64,000 bases of DNA from Dyella sp. SG609 (GCF_012275375.1 NZ_JAAZQJ010000005.1:275657-339656); one strand, 5' to 3'. Positions 39,556 through 52,359 are shown, numbered from the stretch's first letter. The notes: generated from the letters alone by a model not told the origin. Numbers and translations are program-made.

Positions 39556-39981
39556 TCAGTGCTTGAGGTTCTTGCGCAGGCGCTCCAGCGCCTGCAGCTG
39601 GGTCAGCGCCTGGGCCAGCTTGGCCTGCGCCTCGGCGATGTCCTCGGCGTCGGTGCGGTTGGCCAGGGCGTCCTCGGCTTCCTGCTTGGCGCGCTGCGCG
39701 GCCGCTTCGTCCAGGTCGGCGGCGCGCGCGGCCGTATCGGCCAGCACGGTCACCACCTGCGGCTGCACTTCGAGAATGCCGCCGGAGACCCAGAACTGCT
39801 GGCGCTCGCCGTTGGCCAGCACCACGTCGACGTGGCCGGGCTTGAGGCGGGTGATCAGCGGCGCGTGGCGGGGCGCGATGCCCAGCTCGCCCATTTCGCC
39901 GGTGGCGATCACCATCGTCGCCTCGCCGTGGAAGATCTCGGCCTCGGCGCTGACGATGTCGACTCGAAGGGTATGGCTCAT
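39556..39981 (-). CDS. atpC: ATP synthase F1 epsilon subunit
   Basis: A 141-residue subunit of the central stalk. The N-terminal beta-barrel begins [20 protein letters not shown] and contains [19 protein letters not shown]. The C-terminal two-helix part (from about 90) is Ala/Glu-rich and can inhibit ATP hydrolysis. It is the last gene of the atp operon and is separated from atpD by a long palindromic repeat. Confidence 0.97.
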   Translation of the reverse strand: MSHTLRVDIVSAEAEIFHGEATMVIATGEMGELGIAPRHAPLITRLKPGHVDVVLANGERQQFWVSGGILEVQPQVVTVLADTAARAADLDEAAAQRAKQEAEDALANRTDAEDIAEAQAKLAQALTQLQALERLRKNLKH

Positions 39982-39990
39982 TGGTTTTTG

Positions 39991-40095
39991 CTCGCTTCGC
40001 TCGCTAGGGAATAGGGAGTCGGGAATAGGGAATCGGGAGAAGCGCGCTCAGTTGCGAGGCTCTTACTGTTCCCTATTCCCTATTCTCTATTCCCT
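39991..40095. repeat. GGGAATAGGGAAT-type palindromic repeat between atpD and atpC
   Basis: A left arm of repeated GGGAATAGGGA/TCGGGA words (about 40006-40038) is complementary to TTCCCTATTCCCTATTC words (about 40069-40095), preceded by GCTCGCTTCGCTCGCT. The same design recurs at 42581-42676. Confidence 0.9.
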
Positions 40096-40100
40096 CACCA

Positions 40101-41597
<1,497 letters not shown>

Positions 41598-41609
41598 TTA
41601 GTGAAGAGT

Positions 41610-41658
41610 GCGGCCATGGATGGCCGCCCGTTTGATCTTAGCGATCATGGATGATCGC
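41610..41658. repeat. Pair of GCGnnCATGGATGnnCGC palindromes between atpG and atpD
   Basis: Two 18-base palindromes, GCGGCCATGGATGGCCGC (41610-41627) and GCGATCATGGATGATCGC (41641-41658), share the frame CATGGATG with covarying flanks. The second ends two bases from the atpG stop. Covariation of the arms argues that pairing matters, as RNA hairpin or protein site. Confidence 0.88.
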
Positions 41659-41660
41659 AC

Positions 41661-42578
41661 TCATACAGCCGCGGCGCCGCCGACGATCTCGGAGATCTCT
41701 TGCGTGATCGCCGCCTGACGGGCCTTGTTGTAGACCAGCGTCAGCTCGCCGATGACCTTGCTCGCGTTGTCCGAGGCCGCCTTCATGGCGACCATGCGCG
41801 CGGCATGCTCGCTGGCCAGGTTCTCCAGCACGCCCTGGTAGACCACCGACTCGATGTAGCGGCCCAGCACGTACTCCAGCACCGTGGCGGCGTCCGGCTC
41901 GTAGATGTAGTCCCAGTCGTGCGACTGTTCGAGCTTGATGCCGGCATAGGCCGACTCGCCGGCCGACTGGTGCGCTTCCAGCTCCGCCGCCACCAGGGGC
42001 AGCGGCAGCAGCGCGTCCAGGGTCGGCTTCTGCGTCATGGTGTTGACGAAGTCGTTGTAGGCCAGGAACACGCGGTCCAGCTTGCCGGCCGTATAAGCGT
42101 CCAGCACCACCTTGATCACGCCCACCAGCTGCTCGAGCTTGGGCTTCTCGCCCAGGTGAGTGACGCTGCCGACCAGGTTCACGCCCTTGATGCGGCGGAA
42201 GAACTGCGTGGCCTTCTGGCCCACCGCCACCACGTCGACCTCGACGCCCTTGTCCTGCCACTCGCGGATGGCGGGCAGCAGGCGGCGGAACAGGTTGGAG
42301 TTCAGGCCGCCGCAGAGGCCGCGGTCGGTCGACACCACCACGTAGCCGACGCGCGCGACCTTCTCGCGCTGCACCAGGAACGGATGGCTGAAGTCGGTGC
42401 TGGCCTGGGCGACGTGCGCGATCACCTTGCGCATCTGGCGCGCATAGGGGCGCGAGGCCTTCATCAGATCCTGCGCCTTGCGGATCTTCGATGCCGAGAC
42501 CATTTCGAGCGCGCGCGTCACCTTGCGCATGTTCTGCGTGCTCTTGATCTTGGATTTGATTTCGCGTCCGCCTGCCAT
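41661..42578 (-). CDS. atpG: ATP synthase F1 gamma subunit
   Basis: A 305-residue central-stalk subunit. The N-terminal helix [20 protein letters not shown], the segment [20 protein letters not shown] and the C-terminal helix [20 protein letters not shown] are diagnostic. It is somewhat longer than the Escherichia coli protein (287), with extra residues in the Rossmann-like part. Flanked by intercistronic repeats. Confidence 0.97.
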   Translation of the reverse strand: MAGGREIKSKIKSTQNMRKVTRALEMVSASKIRKAQDLMKASRPYARQMRKVIAHVAQASTDFSHPFLVQREKVARVGYVVVSTDRGLCGGLNSNLFRRLLPAIREWQDKGVEVDVVAVGQKATQFFRRIKGVNLVGSVTHLGEKPKLEQLVGVIKVVLDAYTAGKLDRVFLAYNDFVNTMTQKPTLDALLPLPLVAAELEAHQSAGESAYAGIKLEQSHDWDYIYEPDAATVLEYVLGRYIESVVYQGVLENLASEHAARMVAMKAASDNASKVIGELTLVYNKARQAAITQEISEIVGGAAAV

Positions 42579-42580
42579 GT

Positions 42581-42676
42581 TCTCGCTCGCTGCGCTTGCT
42601 CGGGGGAATCGGGAATGGTGAATCGGGAACAGGGATGCGAGCTCGCGCTCTTCGATTCCCTATTCCCTATTCCCGG
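42581..42676. repeat. GGGAATCGGGAAT-type palindromic repeat between atpA and atpG
   Basis: The same architecture as 39991-40095: a CTCGCTCGCTGCGCTTGCTC prefix, a GGGAATCGGGAAT left arm, a short GCTCGCGCTC centre and a TTCCCTATTCCCTATTCCC right arm. It fills the gap between atpA and atpG almost entirely. Confidence 0.9.
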
Positions 42677-42680
42677 TACT

Positions 42681-44231
<1,551 letters not shown>

Positions 44232-44322
44232 GGTGGTTATCCTGGGATTTTTTTGAATTCGCTAGTCGAGATCCGGTCCGTTCCGCGCAGGCGCGGGCCG
44301 GCCGGGCTGGCTCTGCGCGTAC

Positions 44323-44856
44323 TCAGGCCGTCAGCGCGCCGGAAAGGCGCGCCAGGCGGCCGCGTACGGAGCCGTCGATCACTTCGCTGCCGGTATCGAT
44401 CACCACGCCGCCGAGCAGCGAGGCGTCGACCTGGGTTTCCAGTTCGATGTCGCGCTTGAAGCGGCGCTTGAGCGAGGCTTTCAGCTGCTCGGCCTGCGCG
44501 GCGTCCAGCGCCATCGCGCTGGTCACCTTGACCAGCAGCTGCGACTCGGCCTCGCGCTTGTACTGCTCGAACAGGTCGGCCACTTCCGGCAGCAGCGCCA
44601 TGCGGCGATGCTCGGCCAGTTCGGCCAGGAAGCCGGCGAACGGGGCCTGCGCGTCCATGCCCTGCGGCAGGTGCAGCGCGACGAGCTGCTCGGGCAGCAC
44701 GCGCGGGTCGTTGCCGAGCGCGGCCACGCGGGCGTCCTTCGCCACCGCGGCGGCGAAGGCCAGCGCCTGCGACCACGCGGGCAGCGCACCGGACGCGCGC
44801 GCCAGCTCGAAAGCGGCGCGGGCATACGGGCGGGCGAGAGTGATTGCCTGGGCCAT
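44323..44856 (-). CDS. atpH: ATP synthase F1 delta subunit
   Basis: A 177-residue peripheral-stalk subunit linking F1 to the b subunits. It begins AQAITLARPYARAAFELARA and ends with the conserved LLGGVVIDTGSEVIDGSVRG segment. It starts three bases after the atpF stop. Confidence 0.96.
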   Translation of the reverse strand: MAQAITLARPYARAAFELARASGALPAWSQALAFAAAVAKDARVAALGNDPRVLPEQLVALHLPQGMDAQAPFAGFLAELAEHRRMALLPEVADLFEQYKREAESQLLVKVTSAMALDAAQAEQLKASLKRRFKRDIELETQVDASLLGGVVIDTGSEVIDGSVRGRLARLSGALTA

Positions 44857-44859
44857 GGC

Positions 44860-45330
44860 TCAGATCTCGGCGACGAGCTGGTCGAGCAGGGCCTTGTGGG
44901 CCGAGGCGTCGACTTCGCGCTGCACGATCTTCTCCGCGCCCTGCACGGCAAGACGGCCGACCCAGCCGCGCAGTTCCTCGCGGGCGCGCTGCTGCATGCT
45001 GGCGATCTCTTCGCCGGCCTGGGCCTTCAGGCGCGCCGTCTCGGCGACAGCGTCCTCGCGGGCCTTGTCGACGATCTGGTTGGCCTGCTGCTGGGCGCGC
45101 TCGATGATCTCGGCGGCCTGCTGGCGGGCCTGCTTGATCTCCGTGGCGACCTTGGCGTCGGCGTCCTTCAGCTCGGCGCGCGCCTTCTCGGCGGCGGCCA
45201 GGCCTTCGGCGACCTTCTTCTGACGCTCTTCGATCGCGGCATTGAGCTGCGGCCAGATGAACTTGGTGGTGAACCAGACCAGGATGGCGAACGACACCAT
45301 CTGGCCCAGGAAAGTCAGATTGATATTCAT
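44860..45330 (-). CDS. atpF: ATP synthase Fo subunit b
   Basis: A 156-residue stator protein. One membrane helix ([20 protein letters not shown]) is followed by a long charged helix rich in Ala, Glu, Gln and Arg that dimerises. It matches the single-b type of gammaproteobacteria, with no second b' gene. Confidence 0.97.
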   Translation of the reverse strand: MNINLTFLGQMVSFAILVWFTTKFIWPQLNAAIEERQKKVAEGLAAAEKARAELKDADAKVATEIKQARQQAAEIIERAQQQANQIVDKAREDAVAETARLKAQAGEEIASMQQRAREELRGWVGRLAVQGAEKIVQREVDASAHKALLDQLVAEI

Positions 45331-45419
45331 GAGCTTTCCGAAAACTCCGGTAACGCGTGGGACCGCAATCCGCTGCGGCCACAGGGCCGCAGCGGCATAT
45401 CGCGCCGGCTACTAAGCGA

Positions 45420-45728
<309 letters not shown>

Positions 45729-45786
45729 CTAAAGGTGTGGTTAGAGCGAAACGGAATTGAAAAGCGAAACCGGATGGAACCTAGTG

Positions 45787-46623
<837 letters not shown>

Positions 46624-46989
46624 TCAGCCCTTGAATCGGAACGCCAGCAGATTTATTGCGTACGCAGCCACCAGCCCCGTGATAGCGGCCAGTGGCGGCA
46701 GTCTGTATTGACCCAGGATCACGATCAGCCCTCCAGCGATCGCGATCCATTTCAGAACCATGCCTGAAACCATCCGGCCCATGGTCATGCCGCCCCCGCC
46801 CAGTCCTGCGAAGGTACGCGACGCCAGCAGCGCGGTACCCAGCGCCACCAGTGCGGCGCCCGCAGCGGCCGCGATCGCATCGCGGTACCCCTGCGTCAGG
46901 AAAGCGAGGCCCACGATCGCCGCCGTGGCGAGCTGCAGCATCACGATGCGCAGCGCGAGACGACGTCCGGAGGCAAGACTGTTGAGCAC
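46624..46989 (-). CDS. atpI: ATP synthase assembly subunit I
   Basis: A 121-residue protein with four hydrophobic segments (about 14-32, 36-56, 70-92, 98-117), as expected for AtpI, which assists c-ring assembly and Mg2+ handling. It is the first gene of atpIBEFHAGDC. The start is a GTG without a strong ribosome-binding site; an internal ATG at codon 17 is an alternative. Confidence 0.88.
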   Translation of the reverse strand: MLNSLASGRRLALRIVMLQLATAAIVGLAFLTQGYRDAIAAAAGAALVALGTALLASRTFAGLGGGGMTMGRMVSGMVLKWIAIAGGLIVILGQYRLPPLAAITGLVAAYAINLLAFRFKG

Positions 46990-47058
46990 GTGAGGTCCCC
47001 GCGCGGCTTCGCACTAGGCGGCACCGATCCAGCTGCGGGCCACGGTCCAATCTTAAAA

Positions 47059-47088
47059 AGTATATCAGCGGGGCATTTAGACGGACAA
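47059..47088 (-). promoter_or_regulatory. Candidate sigma-70 promoter of the atp operon
   Basis: On the minus strand TTGTCC (47083-47088) and TATACT (47059-47064) are separated by 18 bases. The -10 lies about 70 bases upstream of atpI, and this is the only AT-rich patch in the 262-base gap. Confidence 0.6.
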
Positions 47089-47180
47089 GCCACGTTCCTG
47101 CGTTATGCCGCACTTTCGTGCCCGATCGCCTACTTTGCCGACCGGCGCGTGTGCGAAGCGTCCATGCCGCGGGCAAGAAA

Positions 47181-47210
47181 AAGGCCGGACTGGAGAACCA
47201 GTCCGGCCTT
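47181..47210 (-). terminator. Intrinsic terminator after the phasin gene
   Basis: A perfect 13-base stem (47181-47193 with 47198-47210) and AGAA loop. On the minus strand the stem runs into five T residues. It lies about 40 bases after the phasin stop. Confidence 0.9.
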
Positions 47211-47251
47211 GGGGGACGTCGCCGAGGGAGGGAGCGACGTTTTGAAGCGGA

Positions 47252-47647
47252 TTACTTCGCGGCGGCGGCGGCCTTCTTCACCGCGGCGACCGGGGCCGAC
47301 ACGGCGTCGTTGGCGGCCTGCTGCTGTTCCTGCACCAGGGCGGACAGCGACTCGGCGGTCTTCTGCGTGACGGCGATGATTTCCTGGGTCACGGCGACGG
47401 CGCGCTCGGCGTTCTCGCGGCTCAGCGCGCTGCCCTTTTCCCACAGGGTGCGCAGGCCTTCGATGTCGCGGGTTTCGAGCGCATCGGCGATGTAGTCGGA
47501 GGTCACCTGGGACTGCTTCTCGAGCGCCTGGAACTGCAGCTCGGCAATCTTCTCCAGAGCCTTGAAAGCCACCGACTGGGCCTTGAAGGCGTTGTCGGTC
47601 AGCTGCTTGGCGTAGGCGAACACCTGGGCATTCAGTTGCTGGGTCAT
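47252..47647 (-). CDS. Phasin family protein
   Basis: A 131-residue amphipathic helical protein. MTQQLNAQVFAYAKQLTDNA and ETRDIEGLRTLWEKG, then an Ala/Lys-rich tail (VAAVKKAAAAAK), fit the phasin family that coats polyhydroxyalkanoate granules. I use the ATG at 47647 because GAGGGAG precedes it. No PHA synthase gene is in the window, so a role with granules is inference. Confidence 0.82.
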   Translation of the reverse strand: MTQQLNAQVFAYAKQLTDNAFKAQSVAFKALEKIAELQFQALEKQSQVTSDYIADALETRDIEGLRTLWEKGSALSRENAERAVAVTQEIIAVTQKTAESLSALVQEQQQAANDAVSAPVAAVKKAAAAAK

Positions 47648-47750
47648 GGCTTTGCTCCCTCGAAGGGAATGGGGGTAGTGGGACAAAGCCTAACAAGGAT
47701 TTTTGTGCAGCGCAATATATTTTTTGTGAAGACGCGCTTTGTCACATTAA

Positions 47751-47779
47751 ATTATTTTAAGAACAATCAACTATGACAA
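47751..47779 (-). promoter_or_regulatory. Candidate sigma-70 promoter of the phasin gene
   Basis: TTGTCA (47774-47779) and AATAAT (47751-47756) are 17 bases apart on the minus strand, in the most AT-rich stretch of the whole window (47690-47785). The leader to the start codon is about 100 bases and contains TGCAGCGCA (47706-47714), loosely like a TGC/GCA regulator site. Confidence 0.5.
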
Positions 47780-47801
47780 ATCCATGAAATGCCGCGTCGC
47801 G

Positions 47802-48164
47802 TCAAAAACTGGCGCGACTGCAGCTGGCCCCCGAGGTGCAGGTCTCGTGCACCACCACCTTGTCCAGCCCCGGCAGGCGCGGCTCGAGGCGGCGGAAGAT
47901 CCAGCGCGCGAGGTTCTCGCTGGTGGGGTTTTCCAGGCCCTCGATGTCGTTGAGGTAGTGGTGGTCCAGCTGTTCGTACAGCGGCGCGAAGGCCGCCTTG
48001 ACGTCGGCGAAGTCCATCACCCAGCCCAGCTGGGGATCCGGCTGGCCCTCCACATGGATTTCCACGCGGAAGGAATGGCCGTGCAGGCGCGCGCACTTAT
48101 GCCCCGGCGGCACATGGGGCAGGCGGTGGGCGGCTTCGAGATGGAAGAGCTTGAAGATATGCAT
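47802..48164 (-). CDS. queD: 6-carboxy-5,6,7,8-tetrahydropterin synthase QueD
   Basis: A 120-residue enzyme of the queuosine/7-deazaguanine pathway, converting dihydroneopterin triphosphate to carboxytetrahydropterin. Zinc ligands His13, His28 and His30 lie in EAAHRLP and LHGHSF, and the catalytic Cys24 is in [10 protein letters not shown]. The C-terminal motifs [19 protein letters not shown] and [11 protein letters not shown] match QueD rather than eukaryotic PTPS. Other que genes are not nearby. Confidence 0.94.
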   Translation of the reverse strand: MHIFKLFHLEAAHRLPHVPPGHKCARLHGHSFRVEIHVEGQPDPQLGWVMDFADVKAAFAPLYEQLDHHYLNDIEGLENPTSENLARWIFRRLEPRLPGLDKVVVHETCTSGASCSRASF

Positions 48165-48280
48165 TGCGCCATTCTAGCGCCCACCCCGCCATGGCGCCTT
48201 GCGCGCACTGGGGAACGCCCCAGGTCCGGCGCCCGCCGCGCCGGCGCGATACTCGGCCGGCCAAGGCCCGAGCCCTTCCC

Positions 48281-48700
48281 ATGCGCCTTCTCGCCACCTT
48301 GCTGCTGAGCCTGACTGCCATGACCGCCACCGCCTCTTCCATCGGCACGCCCGACGCCGGCAGCCCCGAACGCAAAGCCATCCTCGACGCGGCCCGCGCG
48401 CCGCTGGAACGGCGCCTGCATCGACCGGTGCAGTTCGCGGTCGATCGGCTTCGCGTCGCGGGCGACTGGGCTTTCCTGCACGCGCATATGCAAGGCGCGG
48501 GCGGCACGCCAATGGATTTCACTGGCACCGAGTTCGCCGAAGCGGCCAGCCATGGCGCGATGTCGCGCGCCTATGCCGCGCTGCTGGAACGCAAGGCCGG
48601 CCACTGGACCATCAAGGCCGAAGCGATCGGCCCGACCGATCCGGCCTGGACCGCCTGGGCGCAGACCTATGGCGCGCCGACAACGCTGTTCGTCGACTGA
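48281..48700 (+). CDS. Small secreted protein, unknown
   Basis: A 139-residue protein with a signal peptide (MRLLATLLLSLTAMTATASS). The mature part contains SPERKAILDAARAPLERRLH, FAVDRLRVAGDWAFLHAHM and GHWTIKAEAIGPTDPAW. This resembles a widespread uncharacterised gammaproteobacterial family of periplasmic proteins in which a short N-terminal helix precedes a GDWAF motif. No clear ribosome-binding site. The 230 bases after it hold no recognisable gene. Confidence 0.68.
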   Translation: MRLLATLLLSLTAMTATASSIGTPDAGSPERKAILDAARAPLERRLHRPVQFAVDRLRVAGDWAFLHAHMQGAGGTPMDFTGTEFAEAASHGAMSRAYAALLERKAGHWTIKAEAIGPTDPAWTAWAQTYGAPTTLFVD

Positions 48701-48930
48701 GCAAGGCTTGAAAGCACCGTCGTTCCGGCCTTGCACCGGGCACGCCTTCGATCGCCGCAAGCTCACCGACAGCCAGGCCAAGGTCTGCGCGGAAGATTCA
48801 CAACATCCCCGATATAAGCCGCAGCGGCTCGACATGGCGCCAGGAAAGACCGCCACGCCAAGCAACACGCAGGGCTGGCGCGAGACGCCTTTCGAAGCCT
48901 GAGCAACACACACACTAACCAGGAGGGTTT

Positions 48931-49257
48931 ATGCGTCGTGTGACATTTCTTACCAAAGCTGCCTGTATCGGTTTGATCCTGCTCGGCTACGGCTCGGTGG
49001 CCGACGCCGCACTCGTGACCACCACGCGCTCGGCCAGCAGCAGCGCTACCGCCGGCGACCTGACGATCTCGTGCCAGGCCGATGAAGTCGTCAGCGGCGG
49101 CGGCTACAAGTTCATCGCCGACACCGCCAACGTGCTCTACAACGCGCCCATCGGCGGCACCCAGCAGGGCTGGACGATCCGCTACACCGGCACGCCCACG
49201 CAAAGCACGCTTTCGTTCCTCGCCGTGGTGTGGGCGGTGTGCATGAAGCAGCAGTAA
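48931..49257 (+). CDS. Small secreted protein, unknown
   Basis: A 108-residue protein with a signal peptide (MRRVTFLTKAACIGLILLGY, cleavage near VADAALV). The mature part of about 80 residues is Ser/Thr/Ala-rich with two Cys residues (TISCQADE and AVCMKQQ), possibly a disulfide. CAGGAGGGTTT before the ATG is a very strong ribosome-binding site. It is followed by a terminator, so it is expressed alone. No family recognised. Confidence 0.7.
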   Translation: MRRVTFLTKAACIGLILLGYGSVADAALVTTTRSASSSATAGDLTISCQADEVVSGGGYKFIADTANVLYNAPIGGTQQGWTIRYTGTPTQSTLSFLAVVWAVCMKQQ

Positions 49258-49281
49258 GTCGTTCGCGAACGGCATCGCTTG

Positions 49282-49312
49282 GAAGAGGCCCCGGCACGGG
49301 GCCTCTTCTTTT
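49282..49312 (+). terminator. Intrinsic terminator after the small secreted protein gene
   Basis: A 12-base stem (49282-49293 with 49297-49308) with GCA loop, followed by TTTT. Being symmetrical it could also serve the lysozyme gene that ends at 49392 on the other strand. Confidence 0.85.
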
Positions 49313-49391
49313 CGCGCGGGCTATCGGGCACTGCAAAAGACGAAGGGCGCCCCGCAGGCCGCCCTTCGCCCTCCCCCGCCTGGCCGCAGGC

Positions 49392-51161
49392 TCAAGGGGG
49401 CGTGAGGTACCACGCGCCGCCGTAGGGGTGGCCGTAGCCCACCTGCTGCGTGCCGTTGCGATTGGTGTTGTTCGAACCGATCAGCTGGATGTTGCCGCCG
49501 CTGTTGCTGGCCACCAGCTCGACGTGGCCGCCGTTGTTGAGGATGCACACGTCGCCCGGCTTCGCATGGGCCGCATCGACCACTTTCCAGCCGCGGTCCT
49601 TCAAGATCCGCCCGATCGAACCGGGCGCGCCCGGACCGGTGCGGCTGGAACCCGACACCAGGTCGGTGTGCCGGTCGAGCACACCCGCCTTCTGCAGCAC
49701 CGCGGAGACGAAATTCGCGCAGCACTCGTCGGGCGATACGCCGGGATTCATCGGCAAGGCGCCGCTGCGTTCCAGCTCCGACGCATTGCGCCCGAGAAAC
49801 TGCCTGGCGATGTCCACCACCTTGCTGCCGCTCGCACCGCTGCCGCCATGCACGCCACCGGAGCCCTGCGTACCGCCGGTGCCTTGCGTGCCGCCCGCGC
49901 CGGGGATATGCACCACCTGCCCCGGATAGATGCGATTGGGATTGGCGATCTGCGGATTAGCGCGCTCCAGCGCCGACAGCGATACGCCGTTGCGCGAGGC
50001 GATGCTCGACATGCTGTCGCCCGAACGCACCGTGTAGTCGTGGCTGGCCGGCGCGCTGCTCGCGCTGCCGCCGCCGGGCAGATGGATCACCTGGCCCGGA
50101 TAGATGCGGTTCGGATTGGCGATCTGCGGATTCGCCGCGAGCAGCGCGGAAAGCGACACGCCATGGCGCGCGGCAATACCCGACAGGGTGTCGCCCGACT
50201 TCACCGTATAGCTGCCACCCGATGCCGCACTGCCGCCGCCACCCGGCAGATGGATGACCTGCCCGGGATAGATATGGTTGAAATCGCGAATCTGCGGATT
50301 GGCCGCTTCCAGCGCTTTCAGCGACACACCCTGGCGCGCGGCGATAGCCGACAGCGTATCGCCCGACTGCACCGTGTAATCGTGCGAACCGCCCGGCGGC
50401 GCAGGAGGCGACGGCGGTGCCGGCGGATTACCGCCATTCGGCGCATCGCTGCCGAACAACGCGGCCTCCTTCGCGCGCCGGTTCACCAGTCCCTGCAGGA
50501 CATGGCCGCCGGCATGCACGTACTCGCCGAACATTGCCTGCGCGCCCTTGTAGTCGCCGGCATTGAGCTTGGCCAGCAGCCCCGGATAACCGTTCGCGCC
50601 GAGGTTGTAGGTAAGGCTTACCAAGGCATCGAACTGGTTCTGCGTGATCGGCACATGCACATTGCGCCGCACCGCATCCTGCGCCCAGGCCAGGTCTTCC
50701 TTGAGGTATTGCTCGGCCTGCGCGCGGGTGATGGTCTGTCCCGGCTGCACGCCCTTGGTGTGGCCGTAGCCGATGGTCCACGGCGCGCCGCCGGTGCCGG
50801 GGTCGGGATACGCCGTGGCGCTGTAGCCCTCGAAGCCCTCGATCATCTGCACGCCGTTCTGGCTGATGCTGAAACCCGAGGCCGGCCCCGCCTTGCCCGC
50901 CGCCGCTTGCGCGCCACCGGTGGGCGCGGCAGGCGCGGCGCCGCCATCGTTCGCATGGGCGGGGAGATGGATCACGTCGCCGGGATAGATGCGATAGGGG
51001 TTGGCGATCTGCGGATTGGCCGCCTCCAGCGCCGCCAGCGACACGCCGAAGCGTTGCGCGATCGCCGACAGCGAATCGCCATGCTGCACGGAATACGTAT
51101 TCGACGACTCGTCGCTCGCGGCGAAGGCTGGCGAGGAACGCACGGCGCTGACTGCGGTCAT
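49392..51161 (-). CDS. LysM-GH24 lysozyme-LysM3-peptidase-like multidomain cell-wall hydrolase
   Basis: A 589-residue protein. Order: LysM (22-66), phage-type lysozyme GH24 (about 98-240) with catalytic Glu111 in EGFEGYSATAYPD, Asp120 and Thr129 in TIGYGHTKG, three LysM modules (261-306, 317-362, 375-420), a Gly/Ser linker, and a C-terminal amidase/CHAP-like domain with Cys480-Cys481 and His546 in GGHVELVAS. It should cleave glycan strands and perhaps stem peptides of peptidoglycan. The start at 51161 follows AGAGG. There is no recognisable signal peptide, so it would need lysis or a dedicated secretion system. Divergent from a signal-less lipase gene and next to the T3SS genes. Confidence 0.85.
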   Translation of the reverse strand: MTAVSAVRSSPAFAASDESSNTYSVQHGDSLSAIAQRFGVSLAALEAANPQIANPYRIYPGDVIHLPAHANDGGAAPAAPTGGAQAAAGKAGPASGFSISQNGVQMIEGFEGYSATAYPDPGTGGAPWTIGYGHTKGVQPGQTITRAQAEQYLKEDLAWAQDAVRRNVHVPITQNQFDALVSLTYNLGANGYPGLLAKLNAGDYKGAQAMFGEYVHAGGHVLQGLVNRRAKEAALFGSDAPNGGNPPAPPSPPAPPGGSHDYTVQSGDTLSAIAARQGVSLKALEAANPQIRDFNHIYPGQVIHLPGGGGSAASGGSYTVKSGDTLSGIAARHGVSLSALLAANPQIANPNRIYPGQVIHLPGGGSASSAPASHDYTVRSGDSMSSIASRNGVSLSALERANPQIANPNRIYPGQVVHIPGAGGTQGTGGTQGSGGVHGGSGASGSKVVDIARQFLGRNASELERSGALPMNPGVSPDECCANFVSAVLQKAGVLDRHTDLVSGSSRTGPGAPGSIGRILKDRGWKVVDAAHAKPGDVCILNNGGHVELVASNSGGNIQLIGSNNTNRNGTQQVGYGHPYGGAWYLTPP

Positions 51162-51250
51162 GGAAGGCCTCTTTGCTCGGATGCATGCGGCCCACCTGGC
51201 CGGCCGCCGAATTGCAGCATCGTGACAACGAGCTCTCCCATTGGGACTTT

Positions 51251-51310
51251 CCCCAGCTAGGTGCAACCCTAGATGGACGTCCAGACCATCTAGGGAAAAC
51301 CCCAGCTAGG
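51251..51310. promoter_or_regulatory. Symmetric CTAGG operator array between lysozyme and lipase genes
   Basis: A perfect ten-base inverted repeat, CCCTAGATGG (51267-51276) and CCATCTAGGG (51286-51295) with a nine-base spacer, is flanked by two direct copies of CCCCAGCTAGG (51251-51261 and 51300-51310). The array lies centrally in the 217-base divergent promoter region, well placed to control both enzymes together. The regulator is unknown. Confidence 0.6.
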
Positions 51311-51378
51311 GAGCGCCCTACTGATCGGCGCTCGAGCCGCGGGGCTATCGTCCGGGCGTCACCATGGGAGGTGGAGCG

Positions 51379-52359
51379 ATGTACCTGGAACTGCAGTCCC
51401 AACGCAGCGGCGCGGCGCTGCCGGTAGATCGCTACGGCGCTTCGGCGCAAGCCGCAGCCAGCAGCGCCGCGCATCCCGACGCGCACGTCTCGCAGCCGCA
51501 GCTGGCGTTCAATCCGCAACTGACGAAGCTCACCGGCTCGATGTTCGGCGCTTCCGGCGCCGGCGCGCCGGACTTCGACGCGCAAGTGCGCGGCACCGAC
51601 CCGAAGGCGATCGATCTGCAGCTCATGCGCATCGCACAGGACGTCTACGATCCGCACAGCCAGGGCGTCGATGGCTGGACGCGCCTCACCGCGGACCAAC
51701 TCGCCCAGGCCGGCATCGACCCCGCCTCGCTGGAAGACCCGAGCACCGGCTTCCGCGCCGCCATCTACCAGGACAAGAACGGCGACCACGTGCTGGCTTT
51801 CGCCGGCTCCAACGACATCAAGGACTGGCTCAACAATGCCGAGCAGGGCTTAGGTGTCCCGGCCGCGCAGTACCACCAGGCCGTGGCCCTGGCCACCGAA
51901 GCCAAGGCGGCGTTCGGCGACAGCCTGGCCATCACCGGCCACTCGCTGGGCGGCGGCCTCGCCTCGATCGCCTCGCTGGCGACGGATTCGGCCGGCGTCA
52001 CCTTCAATGCCGCGGGCCTCAACGACGAGACGATCCGCCGGCTGATTCCCGACGGCGATCCCGCGGCGCTGAAGCAGCAGGCCGAAAACGGCTTGATCCG
52101 GCGCTACGCGGTGGACGGCGAGATCCTCACCACCGTGCAGGAACACTCGCCCCTGCCCGATGCGGTCGGCCACAAGATCGCGCTGCACGATCCCGATCCG
52201 GTCGCCAAGCCGGACCTCCACTGGTACGACTGGCTCGACGGCAAGGCGGAAGTGCTGGAAGCGAAGTACGCCGTCGACGTGGCCAAGCATTCCGTCGACC
52301 TGCATCTGGATGACGCCGTGCTCGCCGCGCTGCAGAAAGACCATCCCTGGCAGCCCTGA
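51379..52359 (+). CDS. Lipase family protein (class 3-like, GHSLGG), signal-less
   Basis: A 326-residue alpha/beta hydrolase. The nucleophile Ser189 sits in AITGHSLGGGLASIASL, with an upstream HVLAFAGSNDIKDW oxyanion region. Acid and histidine candidates are Asp247 and His265/His270/His281. The N-terminal 75 residues are low in structure and Gln/Ala/Ser-rich, as seen in translocated effectors. No signal peptide. The ATG at 51379 is preferred since GGAGG lies eight bases upstream. It is followed after 82 bases by a secreted ankyrin protein. Phospholipase activity is plausible; a T6SS/T3SS-type effector role is inference. Confidence 0.8.
   Translation: MYLELQSQRSGAALPVDRYGASAQAAASSAAHPDAHVSQPQLAFNPQLTKLTGSMFGASGAGAPDFDAQVRGTDPKAIDLQLMRIAQDVYDPHSQGVDGWTRLTADQLAQAGIDPASLEDPSTGFRAAIYQDKNGDHVLAFAGSNDIKDWLNNAEQGLGVPAAQYHQAVALATEAKAAFGDSLAITGHSLGGGLASIASLATDSAGVTFNAAGLNDETIRRLIPDGDPAALKQQAENGLIRRYAVDGEILTTVQEHSPLPDAVGHKIALHDPDPVAKPDLHWYDWLDGKAEVLEAKYAVDVAKHSVDLHLDDAVLAALQKDHPWQP

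Noticed and set aside
48701-48930. A short coding region between the two small secreted proteins
   Set aside because: Open frames here lack a ribosome-binding site, signal peptide or recognisable motif; they read as chance.
51379-52359. The lipase as an X-T4SS effector
   Set aside because: I could not see an XVIPCD-type C-terminal domain; the protein ends soon after the hydrolase fold. Other secretion routes remain open.
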